Positions 11,229 to 21,600 of a stretch of 64,000 nucleotides of DNA are shown in pieces. The notes beneath the pieces were generated by a model. The model was not told the origin of the DNA, searched no databases, and saw only the letters and a program-made list of their open reading frames with translations. The DNA is from Aurelia coerulea. Lineage: Eukaryota; Cnidaria; Scyphozoa; Semaeostomeae; Ulmaridae. How positions within the stretch are numbered: the first letter of the stretch is position 1; each line of letters opens with the position of its first letter. The position numbers were made by a program, and so were the translations under genes. The stretch is from assembly GCA_039566865.1 (NCBI GenBank), contig CM076943.1, forward strand, positions 37,704,663-37,768,662. The letters run 5' to 3'.

Positions 11229-12420
11229 CGTAACACGCTTTTACAATTGCCCCGGTGTAAGCTGGCAGATGGCTTGGTTTTGATGCAGTTTCTAATCTGG
11301 TCGAACAGTGTGCATCCATGCAGCCCATGCAGTACCAGAGAGCTAACAGTGGAAATTTGTCAACAAAAATAATTTTTTCTCAATCGATTTGATTTTTTTC
11401 AATTGATGCACCAAAATTTACAAAGTGCTAAAGACCAGGTCCTATTTATAATTTGTCCCTTTTGAAGCAATGAATAATCTGCTACCCGGTGTTACGTTTC
11501 GTGTGGGGAAAAACAGAGTCGTGCAATGATAATCTGTAATGATTTTAAAATATCGGTAACAATTGCTATAGCCGTATGCTACAATCCACCTTTTCAAGAT
11601 AACAGGTGCAAAAGCGGAAGTTTTTATTGTTTGATACTTTGCATTTTTGTGGCTAAAATCTTGTTCTGCTTACAAAGTTAAGCAAAGGAGCAAATGTTCA
11701 CATTTATATATTCATATCCATTTTATCAAAATTATGGCAATTTTAAGAATTTAAAGTCATAAGGGCTTTGGCCGTGAAATCAAAGTTTAGACAAAAATCT
11801 CAAACAGCAGTATACTTCCGCTTTAGCGCCTCTTATTTTGAGAAGGCGGATTGCCCCGTAACGGGGCAATTATAGTACTGGACCACTGATTTCAAAACTA
11901 TTACAGCGTCACAAAATTGGTTCTACGTGATTGAAACCAAGGTTTATTTCATTCCAAGAGATGCAACTACAATATTATTTACCTACAAGAGCGCAAACAT
12001 CATTTTAAGATAGTATGGCTGGTCTTCCAAAAAGAATTGACCATGGTCCCCTCACTGCTTGAAATTTGAGAATGCTAGCACATCGGAGGATTGAATCCAT
12101 TCTATCAGATATTCAATGATGCACGATTCACCTTATCAGAAAGGCAGTATGTTCATGATACTGATATATCTGCCGGCTGGCAGCAAAATGTTCATGATTT
12201 GCCATCAAGAGATAAAATTGTAGCTTGCTCAGTTTTGATTTGAATACATTTTAGTCAAAGGATTGTTGGCAAGGTGGAACTCACGAAAACAAAATGGATT
12301 AGGCAAATGTAGTTGTGCTGGTTCGCATGGCGAATATTCAACCCTTTTTTATATTCAAAATAGTCTTTTTGTTTAAATTCGTTGTTTGTTGTTAGCACTC
12401 ATCCTCATTCACACTTGCAA
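11229..12420. other. unassigned AT-rich DNA
   Basis: No reading frame, RNA gene or well-defined repeat was recognised on either strand. It ends just before a short hairpin and the piggyBac insertion. Confidence 0.4.
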
Positions 12421-12541
12421 GGTAAACCAGCTCAAAATAAACCAGGTTGTCAAATGGGGCCTTCTGATTGGTCAGTCCAACAAAACGAATGAATTTCATT
12501 GGTTGAAATTGAACCTGGTTTAGGTAATGCTGGTTTAACTA
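12421..12541. repeat. small inverted repeat (MITE-like)
   Basis: GTAAACCAGC...AAACCAGGTT on the left is inverted as AACCTGGTTTAGGTAATGCTGGTTTA on the right, about 120 bp overall. It lies about 20 bp outside the left TTAA of the piggyBac element. Confidence 0.55.
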
Positions 12542-12599
12542 CGTCAGTGTTAATGCGGTTTAACCCTTTCCGCCTTTGTGGTCCATTTTCTGGGCTCAA

Positions 12600-13620
12600 G
12601 ATTCAAGACATGAAAAATTCACCCGAAATGGAAGATTCTCAAAATTCAATGAAATTTGGTGGGTAGTACCTTTTCGATGCCTTGATTTCGAAAATCGACT
12701 TCATTTTGAAAAATTTTGAGGTTTAGGGGTAAAACAGGGGGCATTTATGTTCCAACGTGGGGGCAAATTTCTAGAAAAATAAAAGATGTCAGAATTCAAT
12801 GAAAATTGGTAAAAAGTACCTTTTCGATGCCCTGATTTCGAAAATCGACTTCATTTTGAGAAATGTTGAGGTTTAGGGGTAAAACAGGGGGCATTTATGT
12901 TCCAACGTGGGGGCAAATTTCTAGAAAAATAAAAGATGTCAGAATTCAATGAAAATTGGTAAAAAGTACCTTTTCGATGCCCTGATTTCGAAAATCGACT
13001 TCATTTTGAGAAATGTTGACGTTTAGGGGTAAAACAGGGGGCATTTATGTTCCAACGTGGGGGCAAATTCTACAAAAATAAAAGATGTCAGAATTCAATG
13101 AAAATTGGTAAAAAGTACCTTTTCGATGCCCTGATTTCAAAAATTGACTTCATTTTGAGACATTTTGAGGTTTAGAGGTAAAACAGGGGGCATTTATGTT
13201 CCAACGTGGGGGCAAATTTCTAGAAAAATAAAAGATGTCAGAATTCAATGAAAATTGGTAAAAAGTACCTTTTCGATGCCCTGATTTCGAAAATTGACTT
13301 CATTTTGAGAAATTTTGAGGTTTAGGGGTAAAACAGGGGGCATTTATGTTCCAACGTAGGGGTAAATTTCTAGAAAAATAAAAGGTGTCAGAATTCAATG
13401 AAAATTGGTAAAAAGTACCTTTTCGATACCCTGATTTTGAAAATCGACTTCATTTTGAGAAATTTTGAGGTTTAGGGGTAAAACAGGGGCATTTATGTTC
13501 CAACGTGGGGGCAAATTTCAAGAAAAATGAAATATGTCAGGATTCAATGAAAATTGGTGAATAGTACCTTTCCGATCCCCTGATTTCCAAAATCGCCTTC
13601 ATTCTAACAAATCGATTTGG
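12600..13620. repeat. 150-bp tandem repeat array, left arm of the piggyBac element
   Basis: The phrase GTTTAGGGGTAAAACAGGGG recurs at 12721, 12871, 13021, 13170, 13320 and 13470, a 149-150 bp period, giving about 6.7 units. Each unit also contains CAACGTGGGGGCAAATTT, GATGTCAGAATTCAATGAAA and GTACCTTTTCGATGCCCTGA. The outer units are the most diverged and grade into the TIR. The same unit appears reverse-complemented in the right array. Confidence 0.95.
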
Positions 13621-14775
13621 TTTGCTGTTAACATTCTGGTTCAATTTTTTTTCTCAACCATCCTTGTGTGTCATTCCCTGAAGCTGATCACACACAACCA
13701 CATACTAAAGATCACACATGAAAGTCGTGAAAAATGTCCAGTACATCATACGTTAAATAGATTTTATACAACCGAAACGATTTGCAAAATACAACCGCTT
13801 CTTCTAAAAAGCAAAGCAACACCCTCCGGCATGGTCTATCCAGTGCGGGAGGTCGTGTAACATTTAAATGAATCAATTGGAAAAAGCAACAGGCAATTAG
13901 GGAGTGGTCATTAAGTATCTGTCATGGGGGGCGGAGGCTTTTCAATAACTTTCAACTAAAATTTCGCACCACACCCTGCAATTCAAAAATTTGATTGATA
14001 ACCCTCAAACAAATGAGATAAATTAGCACTTTGCATTTTGGTAAGATGTTACTTGCCGCCATCTTTAGCGTAACTGTGCATTAGCAATTCCTGACCAAGA
14101 GACATCTAACCTGGCTCCAAAGATTCTTTTGTGAACTAATTTGGATTGTTGGATATATCGTTTTGACTTTTCGGCCATTATTTACCGTTGTTTGCGATTT
14201 CTAGTCACTTTTTTTACTGATGCGTCAATCAATTGCATTGCCAGGGCGATGCTATTGATACAAGTATCTGGTTTGCTCCATTCAAAGATGGATTGAATGA
14301 ATCCTGTCTGATGACATGGAGTAAACTTAAAACGAGGGGCTCTGTATGCCAGCCGTACCACCAAGTTAGATATTATTGTTTTGAATGAAAGGAACAAATT
14401 ACGTTTAATTTAAAACTAGCGTGTCGTAGATAACTGAAGTAAGATAAGTGACGTGTAGGTAAGTGAAGAAACTTGGGTAGAAGACATGTGCTGCTGTAGA
14501 AACGCGCAAACAGTTTATTGCCATGCCAGCAAAGAACCCCTACTGAAAGTGCTCGCTTTTCCCAAAGCATCTGGAATGAAAGCGAATGTAGCTGCTCCGT
14601 TGTCTGGGATCAACCTAAAATTTTGGGTAAAGTACCAAACAAAACGGCCTCTTTCCTACGCATGCCTTCTTGAGTGTGTATAACTCCACCTCTATTTTAG
14701 CGCAAGCCTGAACCTAAAGCAACATCTACACCATAACAAGCCCGTACATTTATCTCATAACACATAGCATAGCAT

Positions 14776-16665
14776 CTATTCTTGGGATTGAGACTGACTG
14801 CTCGGTAAGTCATATTCTCTGGCCACATGATAGTCATTCCAGCATTGGCGACCTGATTTTGCTGAACAAAGAACCAGCGGCTCTCCTGGACTTGAACATT
14901 TGCTGCACTTATATGATGACTTTCTTTTGCAAATCCTGCACCTCAAACGTCGTGACTTACACGTGGTTTCATCGGTAGTTATCCTCTTGGTATCATGGCA
15001 TCCCTTTCGTGGAGAAGTAATCGTGTGTGCTAGCTTTCGCCTATGGTTTGGTTGTTTGAAGACACCATAATGCAAAACTTCCTTTGATCCATTTGTTTTT
15101 CTGAACATTGCGTACCACACGCGAATTATTTCAAATCTAAACTCACTTTGGGCCAACCTATCTCTGCTCAATCCTTCTAAGAGGCTGGGGCTATTTCGCC
15201 AAATAGTATGTGCATTTACTAGCACATACATCTCCAAAAGACAGTCAAGGACTCTGCTTTGCTTGCGAATACTTCGAACTTCGGAATTATAATAAGCCAA
15301 TTGCTGGTTTGACCGATCAACCCATCCGTACACTTCTTTGTAGAGCTTTGCTACCTGTGGAACGTGGATTACTGCTTTCTCAGCACCTTTATTTACCTCT
15401 ATCGTTTCCCAATGCTCTCGTCCTGAAGGTACACCATTGTCGAGAAATGTTACAGCGTTATTATCGTTCCAGTACGTAATTGACAGATTTCCGCAGTGCA
15501 ATGATTTCGAAAACCCGCGAACAAACTCCTTCGTCTTCTTCACATTCGTTTTGTGGCTTTTGGGAAGATGGGCCGTATTGCCACGTTGTGTGGCAATCAC
15601 CCTTGTTTTCCATAGTTCCCTTGCGTTTTTCAAGAGCTTCACAGTTGGAAAACCGTTATCCATTACCACCAGCCTACTCTCACCTTTCAAGCCCAAAGTT
15701 AACTGATCTACAATGTCATAGTTCTTTCCATTTTCTGGGTGAACATATGACTTTTTCCCCACTTTAGTTACATGATTATTTACGAAATAGGAACCATGCT
15801 GTCCCTTATTACTTATTTTGCACACTGTCCATCCCATTCGTATTGGTTTATCCGGATTTCTTATTTTGTAAGGATTGCGCCTACTTTTACTCACTATGCG
15901 GCCCTCATCTATGCATAATGTTTTTCCTGTCTTCCATAATGATAGTGCTTTTTCGCGCAAATAGTTTACTCCGTTGTTGATGTTTTGCAACGGATGATAA
16001 GAGGCACTTTCTTTAGGTGGTAGAGATGATGGTAGCACAACTCTAAAATGCTTCAGCATCAGCTGGAAAACTTCGAGAGACATGATCTTCTTTACTTCTG
16101 GTTGTGACCTCAGTGGGTCGTCTGACCATGCCCATTTCATTTGAGGATATCGGATAAGCCTCAGATGCCATTTCACTGCTAAGAAGCCACGCACAAAGCA
16201 AATACCTTTCTGTTCTAACGGTATTTCCCCAATTCTCTCAAGATATTTCGGATCACTTCGACCATGTTCATTTGTTGCATCAATGCACATTCGCATAAAC
16301 CTTTCGTCCATGATTCTTTCGACGATATCATTAGGCTTGGCATCATCATCGAAATTCAAAGCAGGACAACCAAAATCTACCATGTTTTCGTTTTCAAAAT
16401 AATCTGTTTCACTTTCATCATCTTTCTTCGTTGACCAGTGGCAACAATTTTGCTCATCTTCATCACTTTCTACTCCTTCTGGATCATACTCATCATTGTC
16501 ATCTTCTCTTTCATAGATACTTTCATCTGAACTAGTTTCAAAATCAGACAAAGAAATATTGTCACCATCACTATCTGCATCCTCAGAAATATCATCACCA
16601 CCATCACTATCTTCGCTATCGTCGCACTCCATCATTTCAGACTTAAAGAGGTAACAAATAAACAA
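14776..16665 (-). CDS. piggyBac-family transposase (DDE_Tnp_1_7), 629 aa
   Basis: This enzyme would excise and integrate the surrounding element at TTAA sites. The N-terminal ~90 residues are strongly acidic (D/E/S-rich). The catalytic core contains the three aspartates at D253 (CIDEGR), D336 (VVMDNGFP) and D450 (GWVDRSNQQLAYYN), spaced like D268/D346/D447 of the founding piggyBac protein. The C-terminus has a Cys/His cluster from C576 to about H613 (RCRICKRKSSYKCSKC), matching the zinc-binding domain of the family. Length is normal for the family. The first Met is used; Met11/Met12 are alternatives. The frame has no stop or frameshift, so it may be functional. It is the closest relative here of domesticated PGBD genes, but the TIRs show it is still a transposon. 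Confidence 0.95.
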   Translation of the reverse strand: MFICYLFKSEMMECDDSEDSDGGDDISEDADSDGDNISLSDFETSSDESIYEREDDNDEYDPEGVESDEDEQNCCHWSTKKDDESETDYFENENMVDFGCPALNFDDDAKPNDIVERIMDERFMRMCIDATNEHGRSDPKYLERIGEIPLEQKGICFVRGFLAVKWHLRLIRYPQMKWAWSDDPLRSQPEVKKIMSLEVFQLMLKHFRVVLPSSLPPKESASYHPLQNINNGVNYLREKALSLWKTGKTLCIDEGRIVSKSRRNPYKIRNPDKPIRMGWTVCKISNKGQHGSYFVNNHVTKVGKKSYVHPENGKNYDIVDQLTLGLKGESRLVVMDNGFPTVKLLKNARELWKTRVIATQRGNTAHLPKSHKTNVKKTKEFVRGFSKSLHCGNLSITYWNDNNAVTFLDNGVPSGREHWETIEVNKGAEKAVIHVPQVAKLYKEVYGWVDRSNQQLAYYNSEVRSIRKQSRVLDCLLEMYVLVNAHTIWRNSPSLLEGLSRDRLAQSEFRFEIIRVWYAMFRKTNGSKEVLHYGVFKQPNHRRKLAHTITSPRKGCHDTKRITTDETTCKSRRLRCRICKRKSSYKCSKCSSPGEPLVLCSAKSGRQCWNDYHVAREYDLPSSQSQSQE

Positions 16666-17280
16666 CTTTTGGCTTTAAAAGGCTACTTTTCATTTGATAA
16701 TTGATTCGGTTAGGCCCACGAATTATCACTGCTGACGTGATCAAATTTTGGCGCCAAAATCACTCGCGCCAGACCCCCTAGTATATTGCCAGACGCATTA
16801 ACCTTGATGTGGATCATGACGCGTAGGATCCGAAATTGAATAGACATGCTCGGCTAGATAACTAAAATAATAACCACAAAAATGAAAAGGTGCTAGTAAA
16901 CTTTCTAAATGCAAATAAATAAATAAATACAATTTTATTATGATACAGCAAGGGAAGGAAAGTAGACTCTTTGTCTGTCTCTTGTTTGTAGGCATACATT
17001 GTTAGTGAAATACCCAGTCCTTTAGAAGAATGACAAACTGGCATCCAGCAATGAACTTGAATACATTTATGTGACATATGGATCTTTGGAAAGCAAATTG
17101 AAGTAAAATTACCCTGTGCTGTATTTGCAGACAATCAAACTGTCGACCAATTTTCCCTCATACAGTAATTTCTTCACGAAAAGCAGCCCATCGGAAAGAT
17201 AGTTGCCATCTACTTTCATTGAGTTTTAGCTTTCATTCTTTCTTGAAATTTGCCCCTACCATCCACATTGGTGCATAAAT

Positions 17281-18140
17281 ACTCCCTGAACCTCAAAATT
17301 TCTCAAAATGAAGTCGATTTTCGAAATCAGGGCATCAAAAAGGTACTTTCTACCAATTTTCATTGAATTCTGACATCTTTTATTTTTCTAGAAATTTGCC
17401 CCCGCGTTGGAACATAAATGCCCCCTGTTTTCCCCCTAAACCTCAACATTTCTCAAAATGAAGTCGATTTTCGAAATCAGGGCATCGAAAAGGTACTTTT
17501 TACCAATTTTCATTGAATTCTGACATCTTTAAATTTTCTAGAAATTTGCCCCCACGTTGGAACATAAATGCCCCCTGTTTTCCCCCTAAACCTCAAAATT
17601 TCTCAAAATGAAGTTGATTTTCGAAATCAGGGCATCGAAAAGGTACTTTTTACCAATTTTCATTGAATTCTGACATCTTTTATTTTTCTAGAAATTTGCC
17701 CCCACGTTGGAACATAAATGCCCCCTGTTTTACCCCTAAACCTCAACATTTCTCAAAATGAAGTCGATTTTCGAAATCAGGGCATCGAAAAGGTACTTTT
17801 TACCAATTTTCATTGAATTCTGACATCTTTAAATTTTCTAGAAATTTGCCCCCACGTTGGAACATAAATGCCCCCTGTTTTCCCCCTAAACCTCAAAATT
17901 TCTCAAAATGAAGTTGATTTTCGAAATCAGGGCATCGAAAAGGTACTTTTTACCAATTTTCATTGAATTCTGACATCTTTTATTTTTCTAGAAATTTGCC
18001 CCCACGTTGGAACATAAATGCCCCCTGTTTTCCCCCTAAACCTCAAAATTTTTCAAAATGAAGTCGATTTGCGAAATCAGGGCATCGAAAAGGCACTAAT
18101 CACCAAATTTCATTGAATTTTGAGAATCTTCCATTTTGGG
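17281..18140. repeat. 150-bp tandem repeat array, right arm of the piggyBac element (dimer higher-order pattern)
   Basis: The phrase CCTCAA(A/C)ATTTCTCAAAATG recurs at 17291, 17441, 17591, 17741, 17891 and 18041, exactly every 150 bp. Successive inner units alternate: units at 17441 and 17741 have AACATT, GTCGAT and CTTTAAATTTT; units at 17591 and 17891 have AAAATT, GTTGAT and CTTTTATTTTT. This makes a 300-bp higher-order repeat. Orientation is opposite to the left array. Confidence 0.95.
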
Positions 18141-18202
18141 TGAATTTTTCATGTCTTGAATCATGAGCCCAGAAAATGGACCACAAAGGCGGAAAGGGTT
18201 AA

Positions 18203-18484
18203 GGCGTTTCTACCCCCAATAAGAAGTTTTAGGGAATTTTAGCCGGCCCGAGTGAGCATGCAACCTTTATCACTATTGTTCGCGCGGCCCAAATTAAATA
18301 TATTTGGCAGCAGAAGAGGAATCTAATGTTGTAATAAAACTGAAAAATGCTGGACTCTACTCTCAAACCAGTTTGTAAAATGTAAATAAATAACTTGTCC
18401 ATCTGTCATTAGGCACAGTTTCTAATCAACTCAGTTTCTAATCAACTCAGTTTCTAATCAGGCATGCACAGTTTTCATGAAACA
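18203..18484 (-). other. probable SREBF 3' UTR and piggyBac target region
   Basis: This lies between the SREBF stop and the right TTAA of piggyBac. It contains three tandem copies of an 18-bp unit (AGTTTCTAATCAACTC, about 18416-18468). No AATAAA was found on the minus strand here, so the transcript end is not located; it may use a variant signal or read into the piggyBac element. Confidence 0.5.
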
Positions 18485-18693
18485 CTATGGAGTCTTGATG
18501 ATGGCTAAAATTTTTTTACACTCATCTGTGAGTTCTTTGAATCCAGACTTCTCAAGTGCAAATCCAAAATTCTCCAGCTGTGTGCGGCATACTTGTGGAC
18601 AGACTCTTAAAACGATGGAGGGTAGATGCTTAAAGATAAACAACATAGTCTTTGCCTCTTGGAACTCACCACTCTGCATTGTATCGTTCTCTG
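18485..18693 (-). CDS. SREBF: SREBF exon 14 (C-terminus)
   Basis: Acceptor TTCTTTGTATAG precedes the exon and the stop is TAG at 18485-18487. It encodes residues ~1083-1151, including EFQEAKTMLFIFKHLP and LENFGFALEKSGFKELTDEC. These match the end of vertebrate SREBP regulatory domains (HAEALLLASCYLPPG and LEKLGDRRLLHDC). Phase 1 entry fits exon 13. Confidence 0.93.
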
Positions 18694-21600
18694 CTATACA
18701 AAGAAGGAAGATAAGCATGAATATCAAATATCAAATAATTGCTCCCATAACATCAAAATCTTCATGTGCAGAGTCGGAAATATCTGGCTTTGAGTCAATC
18801 TCACCTCATTTCCTTTCACAGAAGTTATCCAGACATACTTTGTTGACCCCACATGCACTAAATATAGCAGTAGCAAACACCTAAGACCAGTTCGCAGTCT
18901 ACTGTCACTGCTTGGCAGCATAGAATGTTTGTTCATTTGAAGGATTTGGACAATAAAAATCAATTATTAGGTGCTTGTTTTGGAAAGTCATATAAGCAAA
19001 ATAATACTAATGTGCCATAGGTGTTAGTGCAGGGCCACAGGACCTGATAACCTTAATTTATTACTAATTAAAAGTTTGATGATAGATCAAGAGAGTTAGG
19101 AACCTACCTTTCGTAGCAACATTGGTACGGCTATTCTTGAAGATCTGTTTTGCAATGCTTAATGGATTTGAACCAGCCATAACTCTCATCACTTCCTTGA
19201 AATGACAAGCCTAGGGAAAGAAATCTCACTCTTTATAAAATTTTTAACTATCTGTTGTCCTATCGGAAGAATTGTTGAAATCCTTGGCACGCATATGCAT
19301 TTGCTGTAACTGTCGTCTTTCTCGGAAATTTTACCGTACAAATTCGCGTTACAGAATTTGATGGCAATACCATTTACTAGGCGAGTTAATAAATGCTCTC
19401 CATTCGGAAGGAGCCTCTTCCTTAAGGTAACCCTGCTTTCCGTCCTAATGAGCAAGGGAAGTCGGCTTTTAGAAGCCGATATGTTCAATCAGACGGAAAA
19501 GTCATCTGGCTTAAATCAGCCATTCCTTTCCGAAGTAATGGTGGATTTCCTAGAGAATGCTACTTCAAAACAACTTCAAGCAGAGGCCGAAAAGATGATC
19601 AAATTCTATCAAATTTTCTACCTTCCAGGATAAAACTTTCCTAGGTTAAAATATGATGTCCTCTTGGGAAGATAAAATACCACAGAACGATCTTTCTTTG
19701 CTTGTAGATGATTGTTTTCTATTCTCCAGGGAAATAACACGTGCTAAAGCATATTCAAGTAAGTTGCTGTAAAGCATAATGTTGATTTCAATAATAACTG
19801 ATACAGACTAATTAACTTATATAGACTTATTTGCTTCCACATGAAATCGAAAATTACCGACAGACTATTCATGGCGTCCAGATCTTTCATAGATCTTTCA
19901 TGATCTGGGTTCAATGCTTTCCTTCAGTCATGGGAGAGTATTTTCGGTTATGCCTTTCCTCCGTTTAATCAGGTCAGCAAAGTGTTACATAAACTTCCCA
20001 AATACCCTTCATGTTCTATCATTTTGATTTTTCCTTGTTGGCCCAGCCAACCTTGGTTTCTAGCCGTATCAACACTTTTAATTGAACATCCAATACTTTT
20101 ACCGTCCTTTCCTTCATTGCTGAAGTGCCAAGGAAAGTCAGAGGAAACGCATCCACTGCTACCAGATCTGCAGCTAGTTGTATGCAAATTTTCAGCGAAC
20201 AGTTACCTTCAGAGAAAATGTCGGCAAAACAATGTCGGAAAAAGAAGACGCAGAAAAACTATTCATCCATCATTCGCCAAAGGATGTCATTTTGTTCTCA
20301 ACGGGGCTACGATCCCAATCGCCCCTCTGCAATAACTGTTCTAGCTTTCTTGACTTTTCTGTTCAAAAGAGGTATCGGATTTTTACAGAAAGACGGAAAT
20401 CTGTTTCGCGTGCACGACGCACTACTTTTGAGGATCACATTATGTTGCATTTGATACTGTGTACAATGTATGGAACTTTTTTGACCATTTTCAACCAAAC
20501 ACTGTTTTGCAACCTCCTTCTCTTTCTTTGCCTTGGGACTCCAGCATGATACTCCATAGCTCGTGCAAGCGAAACAGATTTATGAGGTTCTTCTGAGACC
20601 AGTAAATATTTTGAAATGAGCCTACTCCAAAGCCGCGAAAACAAACAATTTTGTTTCATATATCTTTCGATTGCCAAGAACATGAGTAATACCATATTTT
20701 AAAGAATTTCGATAGACCGATTGGTTCCAAAGTAATTAATGAGCTTCTCGAGTGGGATTTCTCAAGACTGCCTTTCCGTGCACATCAGAGCGGAAAGCAG
20801 AATCACCTTACGTAAGTTTTGAAATAAAATAACACCTTTTCAGAAAACGTATGAAAAGATACATACCTTTTTCGACAACCCTTTATATTGCGCTGATATA
20901 TGTTGTAAGACATTCAAATCTTGTTCAAACATTTCAAGTTGACTTCTCGAAACTGCTCTTGATGATGACTGTTCCCACTGCATAACTCTGGCATTCAAGG
21001 CCATTTCAGCACACATAAATGCAAGAAACTGCAATAAGATGTAACTGGTAACGTTACATCTTACCAGAAATAACAAGAATGCTGAGATCCTTTTAATAAA
21101 ATTCAGTACTTAAGGCTCAGGGCTCAAGAGTAAATTCTACAAAGCAGATCATGAAAGCAACTGTGTGACCGCATTTGCTCTAGCCTCTTCTTAATTATAA
21201 TTCTGGCTCAGTAAGACAACTTGCTCTACCGTTCATCAACAGGTAAATGTTCATTCGCTATTTACTAAGACTTCTGAAAGTGCACCCTTATCTAAGTTAA
21301 GGCCAGAGGTGTTCAACCAGAAAGAGGTGGTTCTTTTTGTCAGGACTCTTGTAAAGATCCTACCTCGTCAATAGCTAGCACCAGCAGTTTGCATTATATT
21401 CATTGAGAAATTCATAGCACTTTGTTTCATTTTCATTGCTAGAAAAGGTTTTCCAACTGTGAGCAAAACCTGGCGAAGCGATATTGACCATGTCTAATTC
21501 TGCTTTCGCTTTATATTTCGAATCAATTTCCAAATGTTTCACCACATGAAGCAAATGCTACATCTATTGCAAAAGTAAAGAACAGAAAGAATACCCTACC

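Larger units (their letters stand above)
12564..18198 (-). mobile_element. complete autonomous-looking piggyBac transposon
   Basis: The 5635-bp element is flanked on both sides by TTAA (12560-12563 and 18199-18202), the target of piggyBac transposases. It begins CCCTTTCCGCCTTTGTGGTC and ends with the reverse complement of that sequence; the TIR is at least 40 bp. It encodes one long transposase ORF on the minus strand. Immediately inside each TIR is a tandem array of a 150-bp unit in mirror orientation, so the effective inverted repeats reach about 0.9-1 kb. Other internal DNA (13625-14775 and 16666-17270) shows no second gene. Intact ends and an open ORF suggest a young insertion. Confidence 0.93.

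Noticed and set aside
12600..13620. Regular repeats resembling a CRISPR array
   Set aside because: The 150-bp unit repeats throughout with no unique spacers, it lies inside a eukaryotic transposon, and there are no cas genes.
18724..18963. Alternative SREBF exon within the 18.7-19.0 kb ORF
   Set aside because: Any acceptor tried in phase leads to a stop, and the acceptor at 18694 joins exon 13 to a conserved C-terminus.
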